Assembly (NCBI GenBank): GCA_949361645.1
Contig: OX442415.1
Coordinates: forward strand, 7,281,573 to 7,345,572
Reading direction: 5' to 3'
From: Spongilla lacustris
Taxonomy: Eukaryota; Porifera; Demospongiae; Spongillida; Spongillidae
DNA length: 64,000 nucleotides
Shown here: positions 46,429 to 59,984 of the stretch, piece by piece
Position numbering within the stretch: the first letter of the stretch is position 1
How the letters are laid out: the number at the start of each line of letters is the position of its first letter
The notes under the pieces: generated by a model
The model's input: the letters and a program-made list of their open reading frames with translations, nothing else
What the model was told of the DNA's origin: nothing
Database searches by the model: none
Translations under genes and position numbers: made by a program

Positions 46429-47680
46429 ACAGGTTTTATTCGAGAGGATTCGCTACAGTTAAGTTCTAAATATGATATGGAACTGCAGCCAACCCAGGCC
46501 AATTTTGAAGTGAGTTCTAATTATTGTGCGTTGTTTCAAACGCCTCTTTCTATACGAACAGTACAAGCCTAGCGGTTGTTCGTACTATTCACAGTTAATG
46601 ACACAATGTAAAAGCTTTACATGTAAAGTGATGTACTGCACTTGAAGGTATGAGTGCAGTGGTGATGTGTAGGTGCAGTGGTGATGTGTGAGTGCAGTGG
46701 TGATGTGTGCGTGCAGTGGTGATGTATGAGTGCAGTGGTGATATGTGATTGCAGTGGTGATGTGTGAGTGCAGTGGTGATGTGAGTGCAGTGGTGATGTG
46801 TGAGTGCAGTGGTGATGTGTGCGTGCAGTGGTGATGTGTGAGTGCAGTGGTGATGTGTGAGTGCAGTGGTGATGTGTGGAGAGGTGTGGCCCAGACATGA
46901 TGTGTTTCCCCTGATGTGATGTTTACAATGGTGATCTCACCCATGCTCCTACACAACCTGTGTATGGGATGTTGAGGTGATTGGTGTAGGTGGTGTGCAT
47001 GGACTTTGGGGTCAGTGCAGGCTGGGTATGTGGAAGGTTAGTGTTGTGTAGGTGTGAGTGAAGTGTTTGATTAGGGGTGGTATAAGTGAGTGTTGGTGAT
47101 ATACATGTATATGAGGGTTAGCGCATGTGTGAAGATAAGAGTGGTCTGAGTAACTTCTGTTATGTTTCCTGACTTGTACAAATTACAGTTGTTGCATACA
47201 TGTGATCTAGTGAATGATGTGAGCATGTTGGTGTAAGTAAATGTGCAATGATGGGAGGTAGTCTTGGTGAGCTGTATGCCCATGGAGGATTCAAGTGTAT
47301 ATATACACATGTGTATATCATATTATGTGTTGTGGGGTGTTTGTTTGGATGAATGTAGTATTTATGAAATTGAGTGCTGTGTGGGATGATTGTTATGGAG
47401 TACATTGATGGCATGCACCACAACATTTGGCTGAATTTCGAGTATCATGTACTTCTATTTCTGCTTGTAGGATATTACCAGACAATTAGGTCATGTTCCT
47501 GGGGACCAGAGCCATCCTTGCTTCTGTGATACTCGTGACGTTGACCCAAGTACGAAGTCACCCAGAACTGTTGCCCCTATGTTTCTACCCACCTATAGCA
47601 CATTGTCATGGTGTGGGAACATGTTTGGTTTTAATATTAACCAGACAATCAGGTCATGGGGAACCCAAGCCTTTTTGAGA
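46429..47680 (+). other. Candidate exon pair of an unrecognised gene
   Basis: Exon 46429-46509 (81 bp, phase 0; IREDSLQLSSKYDMELQPTQ) ends in a GAA|GTGAGT donor. 47471 follows a TTGTAG acceptor in phase 0 and stays open to about 47680 (DITRQLGHVPGDQSHPCFCD, later GFNINQTIRSWG). The codon pattern looks coding, but the end is unclear and no domain is recognised. A 19-bp minisatellite lies in the intron. It could also be a further piece of the transposon region. Confidence 0.35.
46652..46875. repeat. 19-bp minisatellite, about 12 copies
   Basis: Unit TGTGAGTGCAGTGGTGATG with a few copies carrying C, T or one deletion. The reverse frames give S-P-L-H-T-H-T repeats, not a gene. Confidence 0.95.
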
Positions 47681-48267
47681 GAGCTACACATGTATGTCCT
47701 GCAAGGCAGCAGAGATGGAGATGTTTGCAGTACCAATAAGGCATGCACCAGAACACATACGTGCATGCATTGGCTACATGGAAGTGGATATACATGTATT
47801 CTAAAGCAGAATCTTTCTCGCTCACATACATTTATTGACATGTTTACATGCCCCGCCCCCGCAATATATCTCAGGCATTTGCATGCACACTGCTTGATGG
47901 AGAGCAACATTCACTATAGGCCTTCGATTAAAAACTCATTTCATTTTGATTTTCCTTACATGTACATGTATAAGGCTGTACTGATTCATACATGGACATG
48001 TCAAGGGAACATTAATAGTGATATTTTGTACTTGATAGAATCACGGTGATCTAGTTACACCAGTGCCCAGGCAAGTTCCAAATCAATGACAGCCATGGAA
48101 ATCAACATGTTACACATACAAAACCAAACATCAGTACACATGTATGTCTGCATGCGTTAATGCTTCAAGGCCGCAAGTAGTAGAGCTTTGAGGACAGCAG
48201 AGAAAGGCTCCCTGTAGAACTATGCAACATAGCACATGGATGAATGAAACAAGTACACGTACATGCA
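47681..48267. other. Interval before the satellite array
   Basis: No gene supported; includes TACATG-rich sequence. Confidence 0.4.
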
Positions 48268-51200
48268 TACACATCTCTTCAATAAGTACACACCTTCCGT
48301 AAGTACACACACACCTATTCAGTAAGTACACATCCACACATCTCTTCACTAAGAACACATCCACACCTCTTCACTAAGTACACATCCACACACCTTCACT
48401 AAGTACACATCCACACACCTCTTCACTTTAGAAGACACATCCACAACCTCTTCACAAAGTACACATCCACACCACTTCACAAAGTACACATCCACACACC
48501 TCTTCACTAAGTACACATCCACACACCTCTTCACTAAGTACACATCCACACACCCCTTCACTATGTACACATCCACACACCTCTTCACTAAGTACACATC
48601 CACACACCCCTTCACTATGTACACATCCACACACCTCTTCACTAAGACACATCCACACACCTCTATACTAAGCACACACCTCTTCACTAACTACACATCC
48701 ACACACCTCTTCACTAAGTACACATCCACACACCTCTTCACTAAGTACACATCCACACACCTCTTCACTAAGTACATTCACATACCTCTTCACTAAGTAC
48801 ACATCCACATGCACACCTCTTCACTAAGTACACATCCACACACCTCTTCACTAAGTACACATTCACAGAACTCTTCACACTAAGTTCACTTCCACACACC
48901 CCTTCACTATGTACACATCCACACACCTCTTCACTAAGACACATCCACACACCTCTTCACTAAGTACACATCCACACATCTGCACACCACTTCACAAAGT
49001 ACACATTCACAGACCTCTTCACTAAGTACACATCCACACACCTCTTCACTAAGTACACATCCACACACCTCTTCACTAAGTACATTCACACACCTCTTCA
49101 CTAAGTACACATTTACATACCTCTTCACTAAGTACACATCCACACACCTGTTCACTAAGTACACATCCACACACCTCTTCACTAAGTACACATCCACACA
49201 CCCCTTCACTATGTACACATCCACACACCTCTTCACTAAGTACACATCCACACACCTCTTCACTAAGTACACATTCACACACCTCTTCCCTAAGTACACA
49301 TTCACATACCTCTTCACTAAGTACACATCCACACACCCCTTCACTAAGTACACATCCACACACCTCTTCACTAAGTACACATTCACAGAACTCTTCACAC
49401 TAAGTTCACTTCCACACACCCCTTCACTATGTACACCTTTTCACTAAGACACATCCACACACCTCTATACTAAGCACACACCTCTTCACTAACTACACAT
49501 CCACACACCTCTTCACTAAGTACACATTCACATACCTCTTCACTAAGTACACATTCACACACCTCTTCACTAACTACACATCCACACACCTCTTCACTAA
49601 GTACACATCCATACACCTCTTCACTAAGTACACTGTACACATCCATACACCTCTTCACTAAGTACACATCCACATACCTCTTCACTAAGTACACATCCAC
49701 ACACCTCTTCACTAAGTACACATCCACACACCTCTTCACTAAGTACACATTCACACACCTCTTCCCTAAGTACACATTCACATACCTCTTCACTAAGTAC
49801 ACATCCACACACCTCTTCACTAAGTACACATCCACACAACTCTTCACTAAGTACACATTCACATACCTCTTCACTAAGTACACATCCACACACCTCTTCA
49901 CTAAGTACACATTCACAGAACTCTTCACACTAAATTCAGATCCACACACCCCTTCACTATGTACACATCCACACACCTCTTCACTAAGACACATCCACAC
50001 ACCTCTTCACTAAGTACACATCCACACATCTGCACACCACTTCACAAAGTACACATTCACAGACCTCTTCACTAAGTACACATCCACACACCTCTTCACT
50101 AAGTACACATCCACACACCTCTTCACTAAGTACACATCCACACCCCCCTTCACTATGTACACATCCACACACCTCTTCACTAAGACACATCCACACACCT
50201 CTATACTAAGCACACACCTCTTCACTAACTACACATCCACACACCTCTTCACTAAGTACACATCCACACACCTCTTCACTAAGTACACATCCACACACCT
50301 CTTCACTAAGTACACATTCACACACCTCTTCCCTAAGTACACATTCACATACCTCTTCACTAAGTACACATCCACACACCTCTTCACTAAGTACACATCC
50401 ACACACCTCTTCACTAAGTACACATTCACATACCTCTTCACTAAGTACACATCCACACACCTCTTCACTAAGTACACATTCACAGAACTCTTCACACTAA
50501 GTTCAGATCCCCACACCCCTTCACTATGTACACATCCACACACCTCTTCACTAAGACACATCCACACACCTCTTCACTAAGTACACATCCACACATCTGC
50601 ACACCACTTCACAAAGTACACATTCACAGACCTCTTCACTAAGTACACATCCACACACCTCTTCACTATGTACACATCCACACACCTCTTCACTAAGACA
50701 CATCCACACACCTCTATACTAAGCACACACCTCTTCACTAAGTACACATCCACACACCTCTTCACTAAGTACACATTCACACACCTCTTTACTAAGTACA
50801 CATTCACATGCCTCTTCGCTAAGTACACATCCACACACCTCTTCACAAAGTACACATCCACACACCTCTTCACTAAGTACACATCCACACACCTCTTCAC
50901 TAAGTACACATCCACACACCTCTTCACTAAGTACACTGTACACATCCACACACCTCTTCACTAAGTACACATCCACACACCTCTTCGCTAAGTACACATC
51001 CACACACCTCTTCGCTAAGTACACATCCACACACCTCTTCACTAAGTACACATCCACACACCTCTTCACTAAGTACACATCCACACACCTTCTTCACTAA
51101 GTACACATCCACACACCTCTTCACTAAGACACATCCACACACCTCTATACTAAGCACACACCTCTTCACTAACTACACATCCACACACCTCTTCACTAAG

Positions 51201-54200
51201 TACACATCCACACACCTCTTCACTAAGTACACATTCACACACCTCTTCCCTAAGTACACATTCACATACCTCTTCACTAAGTACACATCCACACACCTCT
51301 TCACTAAGTACACATCCACACACCTCTTCACTAAGTACACATTCACATACCTCTTCACTAAGTACACATCCACACACCTCTTCACTAAGTACACATTCAC
51401 AGAACTCTTCACACTAAGTTCAGATCCCCACACCCCTTCACTATGTACACATCCACACACCTCTTCACTAAGACACATCCACACACCTCTTCACTAAGTA
51501 CACATCCACACATCTGCACACCACTTCACAAAGTACACATTCACAGACCTCTTCACTAAGTACACATCCACACACCTCTTCACTATGTACACATCCACAC
51601 ACCTCTTCACTAAGACACATCCACACACCTCTATACTAAGCACACACCTCTTCACTAAGTACACATCCACACACCTCTTCACTAAGTACACATTCACACA
51701 CCTCTTTACTAAGTACACATTCACATGCCTCTTCGCTAAGTACACATCCACACACCTCTTCACAAAGTACACATCCACACACCTCTTCACTAAGTACACA
51801 TCCACACACCTCTTCACTAAGTACACATCCACACACCTCTTCACTAAGTACACTGTACACATCCACACACCTCTTCACTAAGTACACATCCACACACCTC
51901 TTCACTAAGTACACATCCACACATCTCTTCACTAAGTACACATTCACACACCTCTTCACTAAGTACACTGTACACATCCACATACCTCTTCACTAAGTAC
52001 ACATCCACACACCTCTTCACTAAGTACACATCCACACATCTCTTCACTAAGTACACATTCACACACCTCTTCACTAAGTACACTGTACACATCCACACAC
52101 CTCTTCACTAAGTACACATCCACACATCTCTTCACTAAGTACACATCCACACACCTCTTCACTAAGTACACTGTACACATCCACACACCTCTTCACTAAG
52201 TACACATCCACACACCTCTTCACTAAGTACACATCCACACATCTCTTCACTAAGTACACATCCACACACCTCTTCACTAAGTACACTGTACACATCCACA
52301 CACCTCTTCACTAAGTACACATCCACACACCTCTTCACTAAGTACACATCCACACATCTCTTCACTAAGTACACATTCACACACCTCTTTACTAAGTACA
52401 CATTCACATGCCTCTTCGCTAAGTACACATCCACACACCTCTTCACAAAGTACACATCCACACACCTCTTCACTAAGTACACATCCACACATCTCTTCAC
52501 TAAGTACACATCCACACACCTCTTCACTAAGTACGCTGTACACATCCACACACCTCTTCACTAAGTACACATCCACACACCTCTTCACTAAGTACACATC
52601 CACACATCTCTTCACTAAGTACACATTCACACACCTCTTTACTAAGTACACATTCACATGCCTCTTCGCTAAGTACACATCCACACACCTCTTCACAAAG
52701 TACACATCCACACACCTCTTCACTAAGTACACATCCACACACCTCTTCACTAAGTACACATCCACACACCTCTTCGCTAAGTACACATCCACACACCTCT
52801 TCGCTAAGTACACATCCACACACCTCTTCACTAAGTACACATCCACACACCTCTTCACTAAGTACACATCCACACACCTTCTTCACTAAGTACACATTCA
52901 CAGAACTCTTCACACTAAGTTCACTTCCACACACCCCTTCACTATGTACACATCCACACACCTCTTCACTAAGACACATCCACACACCTCTTCACTAAGT
53001 ACACATCCACACATCTGCACACCACTTCACAAAGTACACATTCACAGACCTCTTCACTAAGTACACATCCACACACCTCTTCACTTAGTACACATCCACA
53101 CACCTCTTCAATAAGTACACATTCACACACCTCTTTACTAAGTACACATCCACACACCTCTTCACTAAGTACACATCCACACACCTCCTCGCTAAGTACA
53201 CATCCACAAACCTCTTCACTAAGTACACATCCACACACCTCTTCACTAAGTACACATCCATACACCTCTTCACTAAGTACACATTCACACACCTCTTCAC
53301 TAAGTACACATCCACATCCACACACCTCTTCACTAAGTACACATCCACACACCTCTTCACTAAGTACACATCCACACACCTCTTCACTAAGACACATCCA
53401 CACACCTCTTCACTAAGACACATCCACACACCTCTTCACTAAGACACATCCACACACCTCTTCACTAAGACACATCCACACACCTCTTCACTAAGTACAG
53501 ACCTCTTCACTAAGTACACATCCACACACCCTTCACTAAGTACACACCTTCACTAAGTACACATCCACACACCCTTCACTAAGTACACACCTTCACTAAG
53601 TACACATCCACACACCTCTTCACTAAGACACATCCAAACACCTCTTCACTAAGTACACATCCACATACCTCTTCACTAAGTACACATCCACACACCTCTT
53701 CACTAAGTACACATTCACAGAACTCTTCACACTAAGTTCACACCTTCACTTAAGTACACATCCACACACCTCTTCACTAAGTACACTGTACACATCCACA
53801 CACCTCTTCACTAAGTACACATCCACACACCTCTTCACTATGTACACATCCACACACCTCTTCACTAAGTACATATCCACACCTCTTCACTAAGTACACA
53901 TCCACACACCTCTTCACTAAGTACATATCTACACACTTCTTCACTAAGTACACATCCACACTCACCTCTTCACTAAGTACATATCCACACCTCTTCACTA
54001 AGTACACATCCACATACCTCTTCACTAAGTACACATTCACACACCTCTTCACGAAGTACACATCCACACTAAGTACACACCTCTTCACTAGTACACATCC
54101 ACACATCTCTTCACTAAGTACACATCCACACATGCACCTCTTCACTAAGTACATGCACATCCACATAGTACAAGTCCACACACCAGCCTCCTCACAAACT

Positions 54201-54480
54201 ACACTGCTCTTCACTAGGTACACACCTCTTCACTAAGTACACATCCACACTAAGTACACACCTCTTCACTAGTACACATCCACACATCTCTTCACTAAGT
54301 ACACATCCACACATGCACCTCTTCACTAAGTACATGCACATCCACATAGTGCAAGTCCACACACCAGCCTCCTCACAAATTACACTGCTCTTCACTAGGT
54401 ACACACCTCTTCACTAAGTCACTAAGTACGCATTCACACACCTCTTACACATACATACATGTACACACCTCTTGACTAAG
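48268..54480. repeat. Satellite array of about 6.2 kb, 27-bp unit
   Basis: The unit is 27 bp, containing CACCTCTTCACTAAGTACAC followed by ATCCACA; more than 200 copies are present. Variant units (CTCTTCACACTAAGTTCAC, CCCCTTCACTATGTACAC, shortened CACTAAGACACATCC, CTATACTAAGCAC) recur in the same order, showing higher-order structure: the block 50577-50951 returns at 51494-51868, an offset of 917 bp. Because the unit is a multiple of three and the minus strand lacks stops, long reverse frames appear with nine-residue periods (LVKRCVDVY or CGCVLSEEV); I treat these as by-products. Confidence 0.97.
51840..52320. repeat. 115-bp higher-order repeat inside the satellite
   Basis: A block of four 27-bp units plus a 7-bp insertion (creating GTACACTGTACACATCC) repeats at steps of 115 bp: the same reverse frame recurs at 51844, 51959, 52074 and similar at 52162/52277. 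This is a local, recent expansion. Confidence 0.85.
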
Positions 54481-57204
54481 TACTGGTACACATACATTGT
54501 ACATACACACACCATTTCACTACATGTATGTAGTAAATAAAGTAGATGTAAGTTGACCAGAGTGAGGTGAATGTGGAAAGTGTTTCGTGCGTGCATGTTG
54601 TGGATCTATGCAATAAAATGTAAGCAGAATATCATTTCGCTGGACCCACGTGACAAAATTACTACTAGGCTTACCCTGAAACAGTTTGCTTTCATGCAGG
54701 TAGGGAGAACACCTGCTTACTATAGTAGGGACATTGGAACACCGTTGAAACTCGTTTCAGGAAAACGGCTACGCTGTGAGACATGATACACATCGCACAA
54801 ATTTATTGATTGACACGATAGTAGGCCTATACCTCGCTTACCGCGTCAATTAAGACAGATGGTCTAAATTTGTAGCGCAAACCAATTCAAGTCCACGTGT
54901 TAGTTTCCTGATTAATACTGATCCTCTCCGGCTCCATAAATACAAGTTAAGGGTTAATAATTGTAACAGATTTATTCTTCTATTATTATAATATAATAGA
55001 CGAGCTAGCTAGCTACTCACTCAATTTTAAATAATTGTCTATTATATCGTCATGGAAGCGAGTAAATGGTTGTCATGTTGACACGTTCAACTGCTTACGG
55101 CGAGGTCCAATAGCGATAAAATTCCACACTATATATATGCATGCAATTAAAATTGGAACAATATAATAGTAAACTCTTCATTTCTATATGCAGTGCACAA
55201 AAACTTCTTCCATATTCAAACCAATGGTCTGAGTTTTCATTGATACGCAGATCACTTGCTTATGCCTCTTGTGCGTCAGTTCCACTGTACCTGGCATGGA
55301 CAATGACTCCATGCATATGTGTATATATAATATACATATAAGCCACATGTAACAAGCTAAGCACAAAGCTTCCAAACAAACATAACCATGCATGCCTACA
55401 AAGGTGCATGTAAATACTACAGACTAGAGTTGTTCTAAACTGTATGTATGTACTTGTGGATGAAAGCAGATCTAGAGTCTATATATAATCTCTGATGAAA
55501 GAGAGCCCTGCAGTACTTCGCGCCGTATTCAGTAACCATCGTCTATTAAAAAAGCAATCTGGCCATCGCGTCAGGTATCAATACAATTTTATTCATTCAA
55601 TATACAGCTGCTTCTGCTATGCCGCGCATGCCAAGCGAGCGCCTGGATCACGTACAGTGTATGAGCGCAAGCGATAGTTAATAATCATTGTCGCGTCTCG
55701 TGACAATAATTGTAGTATTAATAAGAGGCTAGCTTTTGGCGGTTGAAATGGCGGCTTCAAATCTCTTGGATTCATCGTTTAACCGTAAACGTCCAGCTCT
55801 TGTATACAGTCATTGACAGATTACTACGTCAAGTGTAATGAGTTTGCATTACTCGTATGGATTGCTGGCATATTTGTTTGTGTTGCGCCATATGTACTTC
55901 ACTACTTGTATTTAATACTAGAGTCACTTTGGGCTGAATCGCGAAGCTGAGCTGGCGATGCTCCATTTTACATTTGAGAGGCAATGACAGCTTGACCCGG
56001 TAGTAAGGTAATTGCCTTTGTTGTGTGCCGATCTAGATTCACTTACTTATGCGCATGCATTCCCGCTGCTCTAAAAAGAATCGGCGAACTTGTTGATCTT
56101 TGCAACGTAAAAGATACCTCGAATGCCGAGAAAGCTAGGTAAGCAACTGTTATGAAAACTAAACGTGCCGTCGTTTGGTCAAATAATAGGTTCTATAGGG
56201 GTTCGAGCGCAAATCGGATGAGCTAGGCGGTACGTGAAGCGTGCTGTCGCTTGATTAAACATGACTTTATTTTAGGGATGGCTTTGATCTCCAACATGCT
56301 AGGTAAGTATTTGTTTTGATAACCAAATGTGTTTTGCTTGGTTTTATGCTTCTTGTCCTTATAAAAGCGCATTCACTGAAATCTGTAAGTTAGCGTTCTT
56401 ATTGTTTTCTAGCCTGCTTTGTAATCTAACACGTGGTCGTACTGCACTATAGCTAGCTACCAAAGCAGCATAGACAGTGCTCTTTCAATATTGTTAAAAT
56501 GTCAAGCCAGGGTCGACAAACGTGACTAGCTTCGAGAGCTCATTGCTGTGTCACGTGCTGCGCGGGACAGCAGTCTGTTCTCTTTCAATCTTGGTGAGTG
56601 CCAAAATAAGCTTATGTGTAGCGCTTGTAACCCAAATCATCCAAATACGCTAGTTTCAAGACAATCCTCATTGTGGCCACCGAAGCGCAACATGTTCAGG
56701 TTGGTACTGTTCGCGATGTCTCTGTGTTAGTATGCTTTATTCCCATACAGCACAAGAGTTACGCAATTTACGGGTGACCTGACGTGACTTGATCATTTAT
56801 TGTTGTTGCTGCAGTATTTACTTTTCAAAACTTTCAGTATACTGAAAATAAACATCATAAATATGCAATGTTTAGCGGAGATAAACATCATAAATATGCA
56901 ATGTTTAGCGGAGAAGGTATACTAGCTACCAAAAGGCGGGGCATCGATCCAATTATACATGTATATGTATACGTACCACTACAATGTAAGAACGGATTAA
57001 ATTACGTGCGAAACGTAATGCATACTAATTAAATACGTAAGAGGACGTACTAACGGCCGGTAACTGTATCCTCATCCGTATGCAATCAGTCCACACACGG
57101 GGATCGGAAGCCTATGACTGCCGATATCCGTACTCCTCCGAATACGGATGGGCTTACGTAAGCATACATTACCGTATTTGCACTAGCGAGTCGCTGTGTC
57201 AGTT
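54481..57204. other. Unique-looking interval, no supported gene
   Basis: No domain-bearing reading frame. Less repetitive than its surroundings and richer in CpG around 55.6-56.8 kb. Two short stretches with ATG-proximal donors (ATGCCGAGAAAGCTAG|GTAAGC at about 56121, and CTAG|GTAAGT near 56300) could be small first exons, but no partner exons were found. Confidence 0.4.
56848..56913. repeat. Perfect 33-bp tandem duplication
   Basis: 56848-56880 and 56881-56913 are identical (beginning ATAAACATCATAAATATGCA). Confidence 0.97.
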
Positions 57205-57700
57205 TCACTGTCTGCACATATGTTATTTGTATGTAAAGCTAATTCATTATCTATATAGCTACAGTATGAATTATAACCTACCTTTGTAGTTGATGTAAAT
57301 TGACCCCCAAATATTATACTATGGTATAGCGTTTAGAAATTATTTGGCCAAAGATTATAATGTTTTGCCCAAAACCTGTACACCACTCATGTATATACAA
57401 TTGCAGCACTAAGAGGTCCAACAACACTAAGGTCCATTCCTACAGTCTAGCAGGGACAGCCTCCACCAATCAAATCATACTCTTCACGGCCTTGATGATG
57501 TGGGCAGAGCTTATCCCGTACAGCTCCAGCAGCTCATGGCACAGACCACTTCTAGGGATGCCAGTGACGGCCAATCGATGCACACGAATGTTGAGCTCCT
57601 CAGACAGAGCACCTGCCACACCCTCCCCAAGTCCACCTGCACACCAGAGGGCAGTCAGTAACCATGGCAACATAAACATACTCACAGACCCTCATCAATA
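57205..57700. repeat. Transketolase-tail duplicon, copy 3
   Basis: Shares the spacer beginning TTTCACTGTCTGCACATATG and the transketolase last exon with copies at 13.6-14.1 and 35.5-36.0 kb, but the NLR terminal exon is not present to its left. Confidence 0.8.
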
Positions 57701-59108
57701 ATGTCCACACCCACACATGCACTTCATACACTCAACACACTCCACCTTTCTTCTCAACAAAACTTGCTAATTACATATGTACATGCATGTACATTGTTTT
57801 GTTTTTTCATACATGTGCATGTTTATATAAGAGGTGTAAAATCTAAATTTGATAGGCTAACCTATTAATATCTTTATCAGATAACAATATGTGGGCCAAT
57901 GGCAGTGAATTACAAGCACCATGACTCAGGGCTGGGGTGAGCATCATTTGGGATAGATGTTTACAAGCAGTCGAGCATACCTGAGGCTTCATACATGTAC
58001 AGAACCTTGTGTTCATTTTAACCTCATAAGAGGTGTCCCTATACTGAATACTGGTAAGTGTGGACATGTGAGTGATGATCAGGATTGGGACTACTTAGTC
58101 CTGAACCTGTGAACATGCCTCCAGCCCTCCTCCCCACACCTTTGCCCCTCCTCCCCATACCATTGCCCCTCCTCCCCACACCTTTGCCCCTCCTCCCCAT
58201 ACCGTTGTCCCTCCTCCCCACACCTTTGCCTGCCCGATCTTGAACACCTCCTCATTGGGGTAGATCACAGGGGTCTCTGGTCGTGAGGTACGTGTGAAGG
58301 TGATGCCTTCATAGTTGGCCGCCAGCTCTATGGCACGTTCAATGGACAAAGCATCACTGGGGTAGAAGCACACTGAACCATGGATGGAGCGGAACATGGC
58401 TAAGTCCTCCAGAGCCATCTGGGAGGGGCCATCCTCCCCTGGGGAGGAGGGAGGGGAGATGCAGTGGCATGTTACCATTGTTCCACATCTTGATCAGACC
58501 ACACAGATCACCCATGGGATAACATGAACACCTCTATGTATGATCTGAGGATAAGAAGTCACCTCAAAAGCCCGGGTAAAGAAGGCGGCAAAGGCACTGC
58601 AGAACACCACGTTGCGGTCCCTGGTGCCCAGGCCTATGCCCACGCACACCAGGTTCTGCTCGGCTATGAAGCACTCCACAAAGCGCTCGGGGAAGGCATT
58701 CTTGTAGGTGATGGCAAAGGTGGAGTTCTTGGTGTCCCCATCCAGAGCCACCAGGTGGGAGGTGGTCTTCCCCAGCTTGACCAAGGCATCACCATAGGTC
58801 TTACGGGTGGCAATCCAAGGGGGGAGGGAGGGAGGTAATGAATATGACTGTCTCATCCCCAGACCATACCACCTCGTCCCCAGACCCTCACCTTATCTCC
58901 TAGCTTGTACTTTGGAGGTTCGCTCAGGTGCACTTTGAGGGACTCTATCTTGGGGGCGTCGTGGATGATCTTGGGCAGGTCAAAGTGGATGTGGCCATGG
59001 TTGTGGATCTGGGCCTCAATGGCCTTGCGAGAGATGTCAGCCTCCTTGGGCCCAAGAGGCTTGCCATGCCAGTTCTCCTTATCCTCAATGTTGGGGAAGC
59101 CCATCCCC
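57470..59108 (-). pseudogene. Transketolase, partial copy 3 (four exons)
   Basis: Minus-strand exons in order: 59108-58892 (EDKENWHGKPLGPKEADIS ... YKLGDK), 58814-58563 ([49 protein letters not shown]), 58439-58224 ([19 protein letters not shown] ... QAKV) and 57636-57470 (GLGEGVAGALSEE ... GIPRSG ... stop at 57470-57472). E in FIAEQN is the glutamate that activates the thiamine ring in this family. The first half of the protein (diphosphate-binding domain) is absent up to the Roc gene, the short exon between RAFE and GEDG (SHCGVSI region) is missing, and so is the DPFT...VED exon. The acceptor before 58814 reads GG instead of AG. The largest transketolase copy in the window, but it cannot make an enzyme. 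Confidence 0.85.
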
Positions 59109-59189
59109 TGACCACACCCACACACCACACCCACAGGTTATACAAAAGCAAAACACACACATATGATCAATGCAATGCAACAAATGGAA

Positions 59190-59190
<1 letters not shown>

Positions 59191-59240
<50 letters not shown>
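59191..59240. repeat. (CA)n microsatellite
   Basis: About 25 uninterrupted CA dinucleotides just upstream (on the minus strand) of the transketolase exon. Confidence 0.95.
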
Positions 59241-59241
<1 letters not shown>

Positions 59242-59984
59242 CTTACATAGTACATAAACATATCACCCCCAAGCACTATCAGGATCACCCACATGTATGG
59301 ATGGGCACCACCCACCTTATCCAGAGATAACCAACACCAATCAACACATGTACTGGTTCCCTACCAACATGTATTACATTGTGCTGTACACACATCCATG
59401 TTTTGATATCACATTTTTATTGCAATCATGCACACATGTATGTGCAACTGACAAAATAAAAAATGCTGCACATTCACTCATAGCACACCTACACATGTAT
59501 CACACATAAATATAGCACATGCATATATAAAAAGCATTGATATGCGTACCAGATAGCAAGCCGAGGAAAGGCTCATATTAATGCTCTTATGTTTATTGAT
59601 TATACCTACGAAGATACAACAAGCTGCCAGTAATGATTAAAATGTAATACCGTTCTCAATGTAGGAATAATGATTGCATTTCTAATCCCTTGTTCCTTTC
59701 AGCACATCTTATTAAACCATGCACTGTTAAATTGTCGTCAAATCCTATATACCACCAACTTTCTCAGAGCTTCTAAATAACTTCATAGTGGAACACCCTA
59801 TATTGTAGGGCGGGTACACAATGCAATGTTTTTGGGGGTGTAGTGTCCTTGTGTAGTATGAGCTGTGTGGAAACTACACACAGAACATAGGAATAACTTA
59901 CTACTTGGTTTTATGTTATGATGCAGACATGTATTAAATTTATATGTACTATCCATACATTCCACTATAGAATCATTTTTAAAA
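59241..59984. other. Interval between transketolase copy 3 and Roc-type gene
   Basis: AT-rich, no coding region supported. The missing N-terminal transketolase exons are not here. It likely includes the 5' region of the gene starting at 59985. Confidence 0.5.

Noticed and set aside
46585..46956. Minus-strand frames of TTALTHHHC repeats
   Set aside because: Translation of the 19-bp minisatellite.
48349..53429. Many long minus-strand frames of Cys-Val-Asp repeats
   Set aside because: Explained by a 27-bp satellite unit without stop codons; the same happens in more than one frame.
48268..54480. CRISPR-like array
   Set aside because: There are no unique spacers; whole units repeat head to tail and the surrounding genes are eukaryotic.
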